DNA from: Symsagittifera roscoffensis
Taxonomy: Eukaryota > Xenacoelomorpha > Acoela > Convolutidae
Length of the DNA stretch: 64,000 nt
Direction: 5' to 3'
Assembly: GCF_963678635.1 (NCBI RefSeq)
Contig: NC_087068.1
Span: 2,666,001-2,730,000 of the forward strand
Under the pieces are notes generated by a model. That model made no database searches. It was not told the DNA's origin and saw only the letters and a list, made by a program, of their open reading frames with translations. Position numbers and translations under genes: made by a program. Shown piece after piece: positions 1-9,890 of this stretch (within the stretch, counting starts at the first letter, position 1; each line of letters opens with the position of its first letter).

Positions 1-28
1 TTCGTTTTGACAAGAATGAGGAGCTAGA

Positions 29-390
29 AGTAGGGGGGAAAGGGTTGATCCATCTTCGATGGAGATGATGATTTCTATCTACTGAACAAAAACAATAGTA
101 ATATAATAAGTAGTAGCCCTGTTTTTAGGAGTGACCTCGTGGTCTGGGGATACTGAGACCCAGCCATGAGCTCACTAATTTTGCATGTAATTCAGTTAAT
201 TTGAGCGTTCTGGTCGAAGCCGGAGAACAGTAACGTTTTTGTCAGCCTGATGTGAGAAAGACCACCGAAAAGTACTGGCTTGGTAGAGACGGTGAAAAAC
301 ATGCAAAGCTCTGTTTAGACGCTAGCCAGTCGTCTTAAGACTTAGTTTTGTTATCCGTCGATATGTATCTTCCGGGCGAATGTTACAATC
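29..390 (+). ncRNA. Unidentified structured RNA-like unit, copy 1
   Basis: No protein frame fits. A long hairpin at 131-175 has 16 base pairs: GTGA/TCAC, then CTCGTGG/CCATGAG, one bulged T at 143, CTGGG/CCCAG, and a 10-nt loop ending GAGA. A second stem pairs ACTGGC (274-279) with GCCAGT (325-330), closed by AAG/CTT across an asymmetric CGT bulge. A small upstream hairpin lies near 50-62 (CCATC/GATGG), and another pairs GTTCT with AGAAC near 208-230. The unit ends in a conserved block, GGGCGAATGTTACA, whose ACA is at 385-387. The hairpin-hairpin-ACA order recalls H/ACA RNAs, but no known family was recognised and the strand is inferred from that ending. Copies 2 and 3 lie directly downstream. 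Confidence 0.5.
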
Positions 391-541
391 TCAAGAAAAT
401 CACGGGAGCGGAGGCTTGGTCCCCCAGAGACTGTCTATGTGAAGGGACTGTATAAACTGACTATAACAGCTGCTGTAATGTCCTAGATCTTAATTAACAC
501 CGTTATTATTTAATATTTCAGAGCATGAGTAGATAGAAAAA

Positions 542-889
542 AGGAAAGGGTCAATCCATCTCCAATGGATTTAATATAAAACTGTCACACAAAGACATAA
601 TAAAATAGGTTGTTCGAGCCGTGTTTTTAATGACAATCACGTAGTCTGAGGATCCGAGACTCAGCTATGTGGTTGTGTTCGCATGCAAACGAAAGCTGAT
701 CAAAAGTCGTTTGACTGATGGCCTAAAAATGGTAACTTTTTACTTTGCCCTAAACAGACCAGAAAATCAACTGGCAAGGTCGAGACGGTGAAAAACGAGT
801 AGAATTAAGGTAACTGACGCCTGCCAGTCGTTGATAGGTACTTTTTCTACGCTCCGTCGCTGTGTGATATTTGGGCGAATGTTACAGGT
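542..889 (+). ncRNA. Unidentified structured RNA-like unit, copy 2 (diverged, pairing preserved)
   Basis: The primary sequence differs widely from copy 1, yet the same fold is kept. The hairpin at 634-675 has 16 pairs (CAATCACGTAG/CTATGTGGTTG, bulged T at 645, CTGAG/CTCAG) and a 9-nt loop ending GAGA. Against copy 1, three pairs change on both sides (T-A to A-T, and twice G-C to A-T). The second stem keeps ACTGGC (770-775) and GCCAGT (823-828), but its extension switches to ATCA/TGAT across the same CGT bulge. The terminal block GGGCGAATGTTACA is intact, with ACA at 884-886. The upstream hairpin is also re-paired (AATCCAT/ATGGATT near 552-571). Such compensatory change is evidence for selection on RNA structure. 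Confidence 0.5.
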
Positions 890-1014
890 GTCTCATCCTT
901 GTGTACCTTAGCTAAACCGTACAAACGGGCGGGTTGCCCCCCTGTTGATCTCATCTTAGAATATAAATGATCACTTATCTCGTCTCTTTTCAGTGATGGT
1001 AATACGATAATATT

Positions 1015-1286
1015 GTAGTAGCCTTGTTTTTAGGAGTGACACAGTGGTCTTAGGATACTGAGACGCAGCCATGAGCTCACTAATTCTGCATGTAACTAAA
1101 ATTTGCGCGGTTTGGCCCATAGCTTTTAAGCAACGACTTTGTCGACCAAATGTTCCTGGACCACACATTGAACTGGCTTGGTAAAGACGGTTAAAAGCAT
1201 GTGAAACTGAGTTTAGACGCTAGCCAGTCGTTCTAGAACCTAGCTTTATTTCCCGTCTGTATGTACTTCGGGCGATTGTTACATGT
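1015..1286 (+). ncRNA. Unidentified structured RNA-like unit, copy 3 (probably degenerate)
   Basis: This copy is close to copy 1 in sequence, especially in the second stem (ACTGGC 1172-1177, GCCAGT 1223-1228) and the terminal block ending in ACA at 1281-1283. Its first hairpin (1036-1080) has about five mismatches: CAC replaces CTC in the left arm, and CTTAG faces CGCAG in the upper stem. It also lacks a clear match to the upstream CCATC/GATGG hairpin. I read it as a decaying copy. The spacing of the first hairpins, about 503 and 402 bp, shows an irregular tandem array that may continue beyond the left edge of the window. Confidence 0.4.
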
Positions 1287-1410
1287 CGCTATAATTGAGT
1301 TTGCCCGTTTCACCTTAATTTTAATGTGATATTCAAATAAAAACTACGAACCAATCCACAAACCAAGATTTTTTTCTCGACCTTTCCATAACATTTCCCG
1401 TCAAATCGTG

Positions 1411-1935
1411 CTATCGGTCGCTTTTCTGGTCTGAATTTGCAATTGTCTCAAGAACGCACTGGTTTGTGTTGAGTTCTAATAAACTTTGAGTTCTGCACAA
1501 ATCATCCTGAATGACTTTCGAGTCTCTCTTAGGTTCCATTCTGCGATAAAGTTTTGCTTTATTCGCGAATAGGCATATTTTGGAGTACAGATCACAGGTG
1601 ATTGACTTTACGTAAATTAGGAATAAAAGTTGCCGTTGACAGATCCTCGGCGATTTCCACTCCCTACGCTTTGCCATTCAGATTTGAATTTGCCCAAAAC
1701 CACACGCTGCAGGCAGTTTCTCAGAAACTCATTCATCCATCCGTTCAAGTGTTTTCCCAAAAATGCTGTGGTTTTTGAGGCTTCCAACTAATCGGTTAAT
1801 GAAAACGCAGTCAAACGCTCTTCTGAAGTCCAGGTAAACTACGTCAAATCCAATGTGTTTGCCTGGTTGCTCAGCCATATTATTCAAATCTTCGTTGAAA
1901 TAGCCTAATAAGCATCAGCCTGTGTTTCTTTTTTA
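1411..1935 (-). pseudogene. Decayed LINE reverse transcriptase fragment
   Basis: Read on the minus strand from about 1935 leftwards, the translation follows the order of a non-LTR retrotransposon RT in more than one frame. Motif A resembles VVYLDFRRAFDCV, followed by a QRVV-type segment, a GS-motif region and LLFLIYVKSIT. The catalytic box reads FANKAKLYRR where an intact enzyme has an ADD-type triad, so the active-site aspartates are lost. Stop codons and frame changes also break it. Clade is uncertain (CR1/Jockey-like by motif spacing). It is a dead fragment with no neighbouring endonuclease frame. Confidence 0.75.
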
Positions 1936-2470
1936 ACCTTTGGAGAAACCACAACCACGGTTTGGCCCGAACCATCGAGCTAGTGATTGACAATCGCGTA
2001 GGCTAACCATTGTACAATAACGACCTTGCATAGTTAGCCTATAAAATTGCTTTGAAATTGCGACGTATACTTGCTTTACTAGGTTTTATATTTGCAACGC
2101 AATGAAATGTATAATAAACAGAAGTCGAAGGTTTTTCGAAGCTTTGAAAATCTGCCTTAGTTATTGGGCACGCCCATTTTTTTGGCCTGGAAAAAACTGA
2201 AAGCTTTGAAACTATGAGATTTGACAGGAAATACCCTGACCATTTTTAGGTTAAGCGTTCAATCGAGAAACGCGGTCTTGGGAATATTTCCTGCTTAATC
2301 AGCCCCGACCTAGTTTTGTTCAGAAAAAACTTATGCTAATTTCTAACTTTTAACCGATGTCAAGAGTATTTTTGGCTTTTCTTAAAAACTACCCTTTCAA
2401 TCTGGGATGAATGGTTCAATCGGAAGAACCGGTTTTAAGAACTTCTGCAGACGACGCGGCGGCTTCTTAT
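1936..2470. repeat. Two diverged copies of the TACC repeat family
   Basis: The stretch has no gene. Two segments near 2213 and 2391 share the order TACC(C), a short AT-rich run, GGTT(A)/GGATGAATGG, TTCAATCG and GAAGAACCGGTT. The same ordered motif set recurs as a degenerate tandem array at about 8980-9890 and inside each 1.225-kb unit, so this is an outlying pair of the same family. Period here is about 178 bp. Confidence 0.5.
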
Positions 2471-2491
2471 TTTTTTTGTACGAAAATTGTT

Positions 2492-2687
2492 GGCTCTTTT
2501 TCCTTCTCTCCCACTTCACACGAGCATGAATTTTTTGGTGTAACGAGTGGTTCTACAAGGTTAAATAAGAATACCAAATTTGTTTGCCATATCTTAAGTT
2601 GTCAGCATCTCCCTTTCGTAGCAATCGGAAAATGCGAACAATACTTTAAATTCTAAAATTTCGCAGGTGGGGGAAGGAAAAAGAGCC
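2492..2687. mobile_element. hAT-like MITE, complete copy with 8-bp target duplication
   Basis: A 196-bp non-coding element. The left end is GGCTCTTTTTCCTTC and the right end is its inverted complement, giving terminal inverted repeats of about 21 bp that continue into a C-rich/G-rich run. It is flanked by aaattgtt (2484-2491) and aaattgct (2688-2695), an 8-bp target duplication with one mismatch. Eight-bp duplications are typical of hAT transposases. The interior shares an ACGAGTGGTT...ACAAGGTT segment with copies at 4483 and 57251. It encodes nothing, so it would depend on a transposase from elsewhere. Confidence 0.8.
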
Positions 2688-2699
2688 AAATTGCTATGT

Positions 2700-3741
2700 C
2701 CTGGGAAGCTTCAATTGTCTCATAAATTTTCCTAATTATAGCAGTTTTAGGCATAGTTCTGATCTATAGGCTTCTCGTCCAATTTGAGAAAAGATGTATC
2801 CTAGAAGTTTTCCCAGTCTTTGTCCAGCCTCGATTTGAACAAGTTGATGTGAACGCTGGAAATTAGGACTCTGGTAGTGAGATCCAGTTGTTTATGGCTG
2901 CTATAGTGAAGAAGCTGCTTCGTAAACAAGTTCGTGACTTTCTTGTTATTAGTTTGCACGAATTATCTTGCATCGAAATGAAGCTTTTGCGGGGCCCGTA
3001 TTAATATTTTATCGGTAAATACAAACTTTTTTTTTTTGACCTAGTTTTTTTAAAATATTTTTCATGTTTTTTTTACTTCTTGTGTTTTTCTAATGTTTGT
3101 GTTGTATCGCAAGTGATGCGAAGCTTCACCTCTGTGTAAAAAGTTTAAAGATGGGATTAATTGAACAGGTAGCGTTTTTTAAAATATTTATTAGTAACGT
3201 AATAACGAGGTATAGTCACGAGTGCCTTCATCACATATTCCAGTCACAATCCTGGGAATTTTCTAGATATGGAAGTGATAATGATAAAGAGATGATTTAT
3301 TTTGATGTATTTTAAATTAAACTCGATACGGGTTACATTTCTTCAATAAGAACATGTAACTCGACACGAGAAAGTTTCTTTCTTACAAATACTCATGACT
3401 TTTTTTGTCTTAAGCAAAACTAGCTGTGGTTGAGGAACCAAAATAATACAATAATGTGGTAATTCTTTATACTCGGTCTGGAATGCTCTTTTTACAGTTT
3501 CCCACACCCTCGAAGGCAATTCAATGTAAAAATTTGTTCACTTGTTGACGCCGACAAGTTTTATTGCAGTTGAATAAGTCTTTTTAGAGCTTTCGTACCT
3601 AGAATTTCAGGAAAAATCAAACAGAGAGCCATAAAGAATTATTTCACTGCGCCAAGACAAAAAGTAAAAATTTGCACGTGGTTTTTTAAAGTGTAAAGGT
3701 AGAAACGTGAAATGTTTACCATTTATTTCTGTAAATTGTGA
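2700..3741. other. Non-coding stretch upstream of the 3742 gene
   Basis: AT-rich sequence with short poly-T runs and no coding frame that I trust. It presumably holds the promoter and 5' UTR of the next gene, but no clear TATA box or splice-bounded exon stands out. An in-frame TGA abuts the ATG at 3742. Confidence 0.4.
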
Positions 3742-5405
3742 ATGATGGCTGTTAAGAAAAATGGTTCAAAAAGTTCACCAAAATCTAAATTTTCATCCCG
3801 TCGAAACAGCTACACTCCGAGATCGGCTGTATCTTCGGCACCTGCATATGCGTTAACATGTAAAAGGCATAACCCATGCGAGCTCTGTGTAGACATATGT
3901 CCTCCTAACTCACGAATTGGCTGTCGGTGTAATACTTCAGCCACTGCAAGGACGTGCAGATGTCCCCAGAAGCTAGGAAAGAAGTTCATTTGTGATTCAT
4001 ATAAAGTGAGAGTTTGGACGGAGCAATTGAAAGCACGAGCAATGCATGGGCAACCTGGTCTGCTGGGCGAGAACAAACCAATTTCAAGGCGCGATCAGTT
4101 TTCAAGTACATATGCCTTGGCGTTCATTGACCCAGATAGCAGAGACTACAACAATCGGAATGTTGACAGACCTGCAGGAGTGGCTACGATGAAAGTTCCG
4201 GCGCCTCCGGAGAAGAAAAGACCACAAAGAGGATGTTGTGTATGCTCTTCATGGGATGATGGCCGAAGCAGTAAGATTTTTTTCATCTCAAATTAATTTT
4301 AGTTCCTAATTTTATTGTCGACATTAAATGGACAAAAAAATTGGCAAATGATGAGCTTGTAGCGAATAGTCTTATTAAATAGTCAGTTGAAAATCATATT
4401 TATTTTCAAAAAGTAGGAAAAGGGAGTCTCGAAAAAAGTTGGTTGGGCCGCCTGCGCATTAAAACAAATTCTTCGAAAGTAAGACTCTTCCCCCCCCCCC
4501 CTCCCTCACCACTAAAAGATCAATTTTATGGCGTAACGAGTGGTTTTACAAATGTTATGTTTGGAGAACAAGATTGTTTTCTTTGGGGGGGGGGGAAGGA
4601 GCCTAAAAATTTGTCCTCAATCGTGCCGAGTACGCAGGCAGCGTTCGCAACCTGTATTGCGGGTAGATTCTCTGCTAAAGAAAACTGCCTGCCCTGGGTT
4701 TCTCGGTACATGTGCTCAAGTTCTTACAGAGCTTAGAAGAAGCTCAGTGGAAGGGCCGGCGGCACCGTGAACTTCAAAAGCTATTGGTTGAAAAATATAT
4801 CCATCATAAAATAAAAACATATGATATATAAAATAGATCCATCAGCCTCAGCAGTATAATCAAATACATTTATTTTAGATGCCACTGTACGAAGTCACGG
4901 AAGCCACTCGGACGAGTGTGCCTATTGCGGTTTCAAAGAAGGGGCTTTCGACTTCCGGCCCAAAATCAGACGCAGCCAGAAACAACAGCGAAGGTCTCTC
5001 ACTACTATGACCAGTCGAACTATTCGAGATGCGGAGACTTCTACAGATACCACAAAAAGCGGATTCAGGGATAAGGGTGCTCGAACCTCTGATGAAGTGC
5101 TGACCAAACTTGACAGCATGGAAGAAGATCTAAACTACCTGAACAAGCAATTAATGACTACAGGAATTGGAGGCGGGAAGGAAGGGAGGGCGAATGAAAG
5201 CACCCCTAAGGCGCAACGGAAGAGCAAAAACCTATCCTTGGCAGCAGAAGTCATGCAGAAAGTTGCGGATGCTAAAGAAAAAGAACTTGAGAAAAACAGA
5301 GCTTTGTACGAAGAGAAGGCAAAGTATCTAGAAGAACATCTTCTGGTTAAGAAAGAAAGAGCATTTGATCCGGGTTATGCTCAGTATACGCAATACGCTT
5401 ACTAG
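3742..5405 (+). CDS. Two-exon gene: Cys-rich N-terminus plus C-terminal coiled coil, unknown function
   Basis: The exons are 3742-4270 and 4879-5405. The donor GTAAGA at 4271 and the acceptor TTATTTTAG ending at 4878 join in matching phase (1 base + 2 bases). The product is 351 residues with a TAG stop. An in-frame TGA lies immediately before the ATG, so this start is preferred (ATG ATG). Residues 1-35 are basic and Ser-rich. Cysteines cluster at about 40, 46, 49, 53, 61, 63, 72, 74 and 84. Another C-C-x-C group lies near 165-168, and a C-x2-C sits at 190-193 with a preceding SHGSHSDE segment. Together these suggest a zinc-binding or disulphide-like region, but no named domain was recognised. 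Residues 294-338 are a charged Lys/Glu-rich helix likely to form a coiled coil. There is no signal peptide or membrane segment. Base composition is richer in GC than the flanks, as expected for real exons. Function is unknown. Confidence 0.75.
4483..4603. mobile_element. Internally deleted hAT-like MITE in the intron of the 3742 gene
   Basis: The copy starts GACTCTT plus a long C run and ends in a long G run plus AAGGAGCC, matching degraded terminal repeats of the 2492 element. The interior ACGAGTGGTTTTACAA segment is shared with both other copies. It is only 121 bp, so much of the interior is missing. No 8-bp duplication is evident in the flanks. The C13 and G11 runs make this intron hard to sequence accurately. 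Confidence 0.65.
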
Positions 5406-6155
5406 AATTTTTTAAATTTAATTGTACAATTTAGATTACGAAGAATATAGCAACTTTGGCTGAATACTTTGAACTATGAGTATAGATTCGTAAAACAGAT
5501 GAAACGACTGCTTCTAAATACCAAACTTTCAAGGCAAAATTTGGTGGTTTTTAAAGGTTAATTATGAAGACCAAAAGTGTTTGTCATAGTCTAATTATGA
5601 AAAAATCAATTATAGACCAAAAATAAACGTGAAGTTGAGTCACACTTGCTTCTTGAAAGTTATTTCAATTTGGTAATAAAGTGGTTTTTGTTAGACTGCC
5701 GAATTTTGTTTCCAGTAAAAAAAATTTCGTTTTCCAGTAACTAGCGACCGTTCGGCATTCATAGTCAAATCATTCTGAAACAAGATTGAACAGTTCAATG
5801 TCAGAACCTTTAAAATGACATTTGATGTTCTGAATTCCTTTGAAATGCGTCAGCGTGAACAAGTGAACAAATTCTTACTAGAAATATTTAATGGCAATTG
5901 TTTTATGAATACTTTTTTTTGTGATTCTACGAAGTTGTGGGAAACTAAGAAAATTCCGTGAATGGGGGTTCTTACTAAGCGTGTGGGTTGCCCTATTTTA
6001 GTTTTGTTTCAAATCAATATGCTGGAGGGGGCTCTTATTTGGAACCACACAGTACTATAAATAAACGTCAAACGGAGTTGAGAGATCTATAAAGTACTCG
6101 CTTATTTCCCTTTTTAGACCCTCCCTAAGCAACAGAAAAAATGTAGCCTGCAAAT
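5406..6155. other. Intergenic stretch, nothing recognised
   Basis: 3' flank of the 3742 gene. The sequence is AT-rich and contains AATAAA-like strings (for example near 5624 and 5677) that could serve polyadenylation. I see no exon, repeat or RNA gene. Confidence 0.3.
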
Positions 6156-6345
6156 TTTTTTTATCACCGATCCCTGGCGCACACTGACTGCCAGGGCTTA
6201 CTTCTTTGGGGATGGTGGTGTTTACCGCCCCCCTTGAGGGGCAGTGGACGTTACCATCCGAACGTTACCGAAATACGATTCAAACCGTCGACCTTCGTGT
6301 TAAACGCTGAAAGTGTTACTCACTTGGCCACGACCGCAAAGTTTT
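6156..6345 (-). mobile_element. tRNA-derived SINE
   Basis: Read on the minus strand, an A-box-like TGGCCAAGTGAG (6321-6332) is followed by a B-box-like GGTTTGAATCG (6278-6288), at the distance expected inside a tRNA-type pol III promoter. The body contains two short hairpins (CCCTGGC/GCCAGGG and a CCCCT/AGGGG run) and ends in an A-rich tail at 6156-6164. The tRNA cloverleaf itself is no longer intact. The direct flanks share GCAAA, which may be a short target duplication. Family unknown. Confidence 0.6.
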
Positions 6346-6574
6346 AAGGCACTTTTCAAGTTTTCCACTCTGGACTTAAACATTACAAAATGATGTTTTT
6401 TAAACAATGCTTCATAGAGAAATTTTCTGCCCGCCATGTTTAAGCTGCTTTGACGTTTCATTTTTGCTGTTGAATGACAGAGTTTTTTTCACGTTTAAGC
6501 TATATCGTATATTGCAATGTGTAAAAAATGTTTTCGATTTTCCAGTGTGAATTCAGTGTTTGTTTCACCAAGCT

Positions 6575-7140
6575 GGAAATAAGCAACCAAATAGTGGGCT
6601 GCTGCCAGGGGTTGCTAGTTTGGTCTTTAAATGTGATTACCGAAATCCTTTTAGCTTACAAGATACATTGATTTTGGTGATTTTTTTTCACAAGTTTTCA
6701 GAAAAGTTAGATTTTAAAAAATTCACAGACTTCTAATTCCCATAGCTGTAATTGGGTTCTGTCAGGGTACTCTCAGGAGTTGCAAATCTTGCTTCTAAGT
6801 ATGACTGCTCGAATGCTTTTGGTTTTCGAGATGACTTTAAATGATTTTTATTGTAGAATTAAGGTGGATTTGTGATTCCCAACGCTATACTGAGGCTTTG
6901 CCAGGGTACTCTCAAACGTTGCAAACCTTGCCGCAATATATGACTGCGCAAGTTCTTTGTTTTCGAGATATGACTTTTTGTAATGATTTTTTCAAAAATT
7001 TCAGAAAACCTAGATTGAAAAAATTTCTAATTCCCAGCCGTGTAGTTGTGTGCTGTCAGAGTACTACCAGAAGTTGCGAATCTTGCTTTCAAATTTGATT
7101 ACACAAATGCTTTTTGTTTCCGAGATATGACGTTTTTAAA
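6575..7140. repeat. Degenerate tandem repeat, period about 150 bp
   Basis: Three clear units and a weaker first one share the order ATTCCC...CTGTCAGGGTACTCTCA...GTTGC(A)AA(T/C)CTTGC...ATGACTGC...TTTTCGAGATATGACTTT. Anchors lie near 6733, 6875 and 7028. Units are diverged and contain no conserved frame. Confidence 0.6.
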
Positions 7141-8024
7141 TTGTTTTACGAACAGGCTAATGAAAATGAAGACGTAAGTTAAGCAGGAATCTCATTTATG
7201 ATTTTGTGGTTTCCATATAAGTTTTCCATAAATAGGCAAAGTGCAGATGCCCCCGTCTGTTTGTTACAATTGCTTGTAAAATTTTCAGGAATCAAGGGGA
7301 AATGGAAAAGAATCTGGTTTTTTGTAAAGCATTTAAAATACGTTTAAAAATTTGTAATACGTTTAAAAAGTGAAAAATACTTGAAACAACAACATAGATA
7401 TCAGTCAAGGTGACCAAATATAAAGCGACTGTGTCCTAAGTCATGTTTACAGAAACACGGTAGTTAAAAGCCTCTTGAAATTCCAGAAGGCGTTTAACTA
7501 CTGTGATTTTGGTAAATTTACTTGGAAATGCAAATAATTGGATAATTTGAAGCTAGTGTTTTTATGGTCAAATTGCACATGATTTTTTGGATAGTTTGAA
7601 GCTAGTTTTTAATGGATGTGATAAGTTTTTATATCTGCTACGCTGTGTTTTCATTTGAAGTATGTTTTCCTAGAATTATAAAAGGTCGATGAACGTGGTC
7701 GGATGATTTTTTTTCAGGAAAAGTCTTAAAATTGTTTACGCTAAAAATTTGTTTTTTTTTGCTATTTGACTTTTTTATTCTTTACGTTTGCGATTAGCAA
7801 GCGTTATCAAATCGGAATATATACTTTATTTTTTGGGTTAACTAGTTTATCAAAATCAATTGAATCACTTGACATGCTCAATCGCTTCACTTGACATGCA
7901 TTTCAACTGACATGCTCAATTTCGTGAAAATTCAAATTTAAACACTGGGTGGGTGCTAGTTAATACAGGGTAGTTTCAGGGGTAACTTTAAATTTTTTTT
8001 TCAAAAAAAATCCATTTTTTCCGC
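7141..8024. other. Non-coding stretch
   Basis: AT-rich DNA. A short local duplication (AATTGGATAATTTGAAGCTAG-like and GATAGTTTGAAGCTAG-like) is near 7530-7605, and a triple TGACATGC motif near 7870-7915. No gene was seen. Confidence 0.3.
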
Positions 8025-8778
8025 TCAACTGGTGTCTGTTCTGTTCTGTTCTGTTTCCCATTTACGCCCCTCGGGGGGCCTTGGGTGGTTCTTTCTGGCA
8101 CTTCCTCTCATGTCTGGCTAGGTTATTAGCAGTGATCCAGGCTCCGCAGGATCCACACTCTTTCCTCCCCCTGGTCCCCGTGTACCTGTTACCTCCTGTC
8201 TCCCTTGCCGCCGTGTTCCCTACCGTTCCACTCCCTCCTCCGCAACTCCTCCTATGACTCGCCATATTACCCCTTGTTACCGTCACCGCGCGGTCCCCAC
8301 ACCTACCCATCTGGTCCCCCTTACAGCTCTTTCTGTGGTTTGTTAAGTTGTGCTTCTCCGCGAAAGTTCTGTTGCATCTGTCGCATTTAAACACCCTCTC
8401 CTGTATCCTGTGAACTCGTCGTTCATGCTGCACTAGACCTCCTTTCGTTTTACAAATTCGTCCGCATCCCTCCCACCTGCATGTTAAGTTTTCTCCCTGA
8501 TACCTCGCCTGGCTCCTTCTAGGTTTCTCCCCTCCCCTGTATCTGCACATTTCACTCTCCCATTTCTCTAGCGCTTCTTTTCTCCTTTTCACTGTCGCCT
8601 TCCATTTTTTTCGGTCCTGTGTTAAATTTTCTATATTCGTCCAGTCCTCTCCCGCTTCCCTTATGAGTCGCCTCCAGTAATTAACCACGCCTCCATTTAA
8701 CCTACCCTGTTGTGTTCTCTCGTTTGTCCAGTGTCCTAGTATAACTTTTTTAGTTGTCCTGTTGTCAACTGGTGTCTG
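8025..8778 (-). mobile_element. 5'-truncated LINE 3' end (RT tail plus zinc fingers) with 14-bp target duplication
   Basis: The insert at 8039-8764 is bracketed by identical 14-mers, TCAACTGGTGTCTG, at 8025-8038 and 8765-8778: a target-site duplication. The open frame runs 8856 to 8062 on the minus strand, but its first 31 residues are read-through from host DNA. Only the part encoded left of 8764 belongs to the element. That part starts in the post-RT region, with a DWTNIENLTQDRKKWK segment typical of non-LTR retrotransposon tails. It then carries a C-x4-C-x12-H-x4-H finger, a C-x2-C-x12-H-x4-C finger, one degenerate finger and a final C-x2-C...H-x4-C finger. The 3' end carries a short tandem repeat. 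Truncation at the 5' end fits incomplete target-primed reverse transcription. The frame is still open, so insertion may be fairly recent. Confidence 0.85.
8036..8055 (-). repeat. Four CTGTT repeats at the LINE 3' terminus
   Basis: Four perfect CTGTT units ((AACAG)n on the element strand) end the LINE insert. Several non-LTR clades, including CR1 relatives, end in short tandem repeats rather than poly(A). This supports 8039 as the true 3' boundary. Confidence 0.75.
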
Positions 8779-8979
8779 CTCAAAGATTTTTGGCCTTCCT
8801 CTTCGTAAGTTTTGTTCAGTTGCTGATTTGAGAATTTCAAATGTCTTGCTTGGCATGCTTGCCTAGAGTTCCTGTTTTTATAAAAACATGTTTTATCAAA
8901 GTGTGTGGGATTGGGTTTTTTATTTAATTTTTTGAGACGCTTTGGAGTGTTTTTTCTACTTTTTGCAATAAATTTTTTT

Positions 8980-9890
8980 TTCTCAAAAACCCTACTACCG
9001 ATTTTCAAAAATGAGTAGCCATAGAAAAACCCTGCTACTTTCTTGTGCGCCTGGATGCGCTCCTGGTCTCTTTTGCTTTTCCCCTTTTGTGTACAGCCTT
9101 CGAAAAAGTCTGCGGGGGGATGTTTGACCAGTATTTTTGATTTTTTCCTCAAAAACTAAACTACCAACTCTGAGATTTTGGTTTGAATGATTAGAACGGA
9201 TTCAAAAAGGTCCCCTATATAAGTTAATTTTTTTTACTGTTGTTTGAAACTTTTTAACTTTTCTCGAGAACTACCCTGCAAATCCTAGGTTTTTGGGTTC
9301 AATCGAAATAACAGATTGGGTGAAATTCTACTCTGTAAGCGGCTACGCTCAGTTTTTTTGAAGCAAAAAGCTATGATTCTCGGAAATGTCAACTTTCTGA
9401 TTTGTTGACTGTTTTTCGGAGTTCTCTTCTCCGATAACTAGCCTGCTAAATCTGATATCATAGGTATAATCGGCACAGCAGGTTGTTGAAAGCTTTACTT
9501 TAAAGTTTGCTACGCCCAATTTGAAAGTTCAGCGTGAAAGTTTTGAAACTGACGTGAAAGTTTTAAAAATGACCGTTTTTGGCAAATTTTTTTTACTCTA
9601 CTCAAAAATTACCGTTCCAATTCTCAGGTTAAGTGTTCAATGGAAAAATCTTCTCTTTTTACTGGCCACGACCTGCGTTTAGCAAAAAAAGTTACCGATT
9701 TCGGAAACTCAAGTTTTTGAACTTCGACCGTTTTTTAGAAATTTTTTAATTTATCTTGAAAAGTACCCTATCAAATCTGAGATGAAGATTTCAATCGAAA
9801 GAAGCGGTTGCGCGAATTTTTCTTACAGAAGTGACTACTCCTTAATTCTTTGTTAGAAAAAGGTTATAAACAACAGGTTGGCGAAGTCCA
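8980..9890. repeat. Degenerate tandem array of the TACC repeat family, period about 160-170 bp
   Basis: Recurring ordered motifs (CTCGAGAACTACC/ATTACC, AATCT.AG.T, GTTCAATCGAAA, a TTCT/TTACT tract, GCTACGC or CGACCTG) have anchors near 8985, 9152, 9270, 9437, 9609 and 9768. Units are strongly diverged in their spacers. The last one lies inside unit 1 of the 1.225-kb array, suggesting that array was built on part of this older one. Confidence 0.6.

Noticed and set aside
248-272. CTGATG...GAAA string resembling a hammerhead ribozyme core
   Set aside because: The conserved CTGANGA is not met (CTGATGT) and the flanking stems do not form; the string is not kept in copies 2 and 3.
8736-9152. 138-codon minus-strand frame right of the LINE insertion
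   Set aside because: Covers the degenerate TACC-family repeats and one end of the target duplication; Lys-rich low-complexity translation without similarity.
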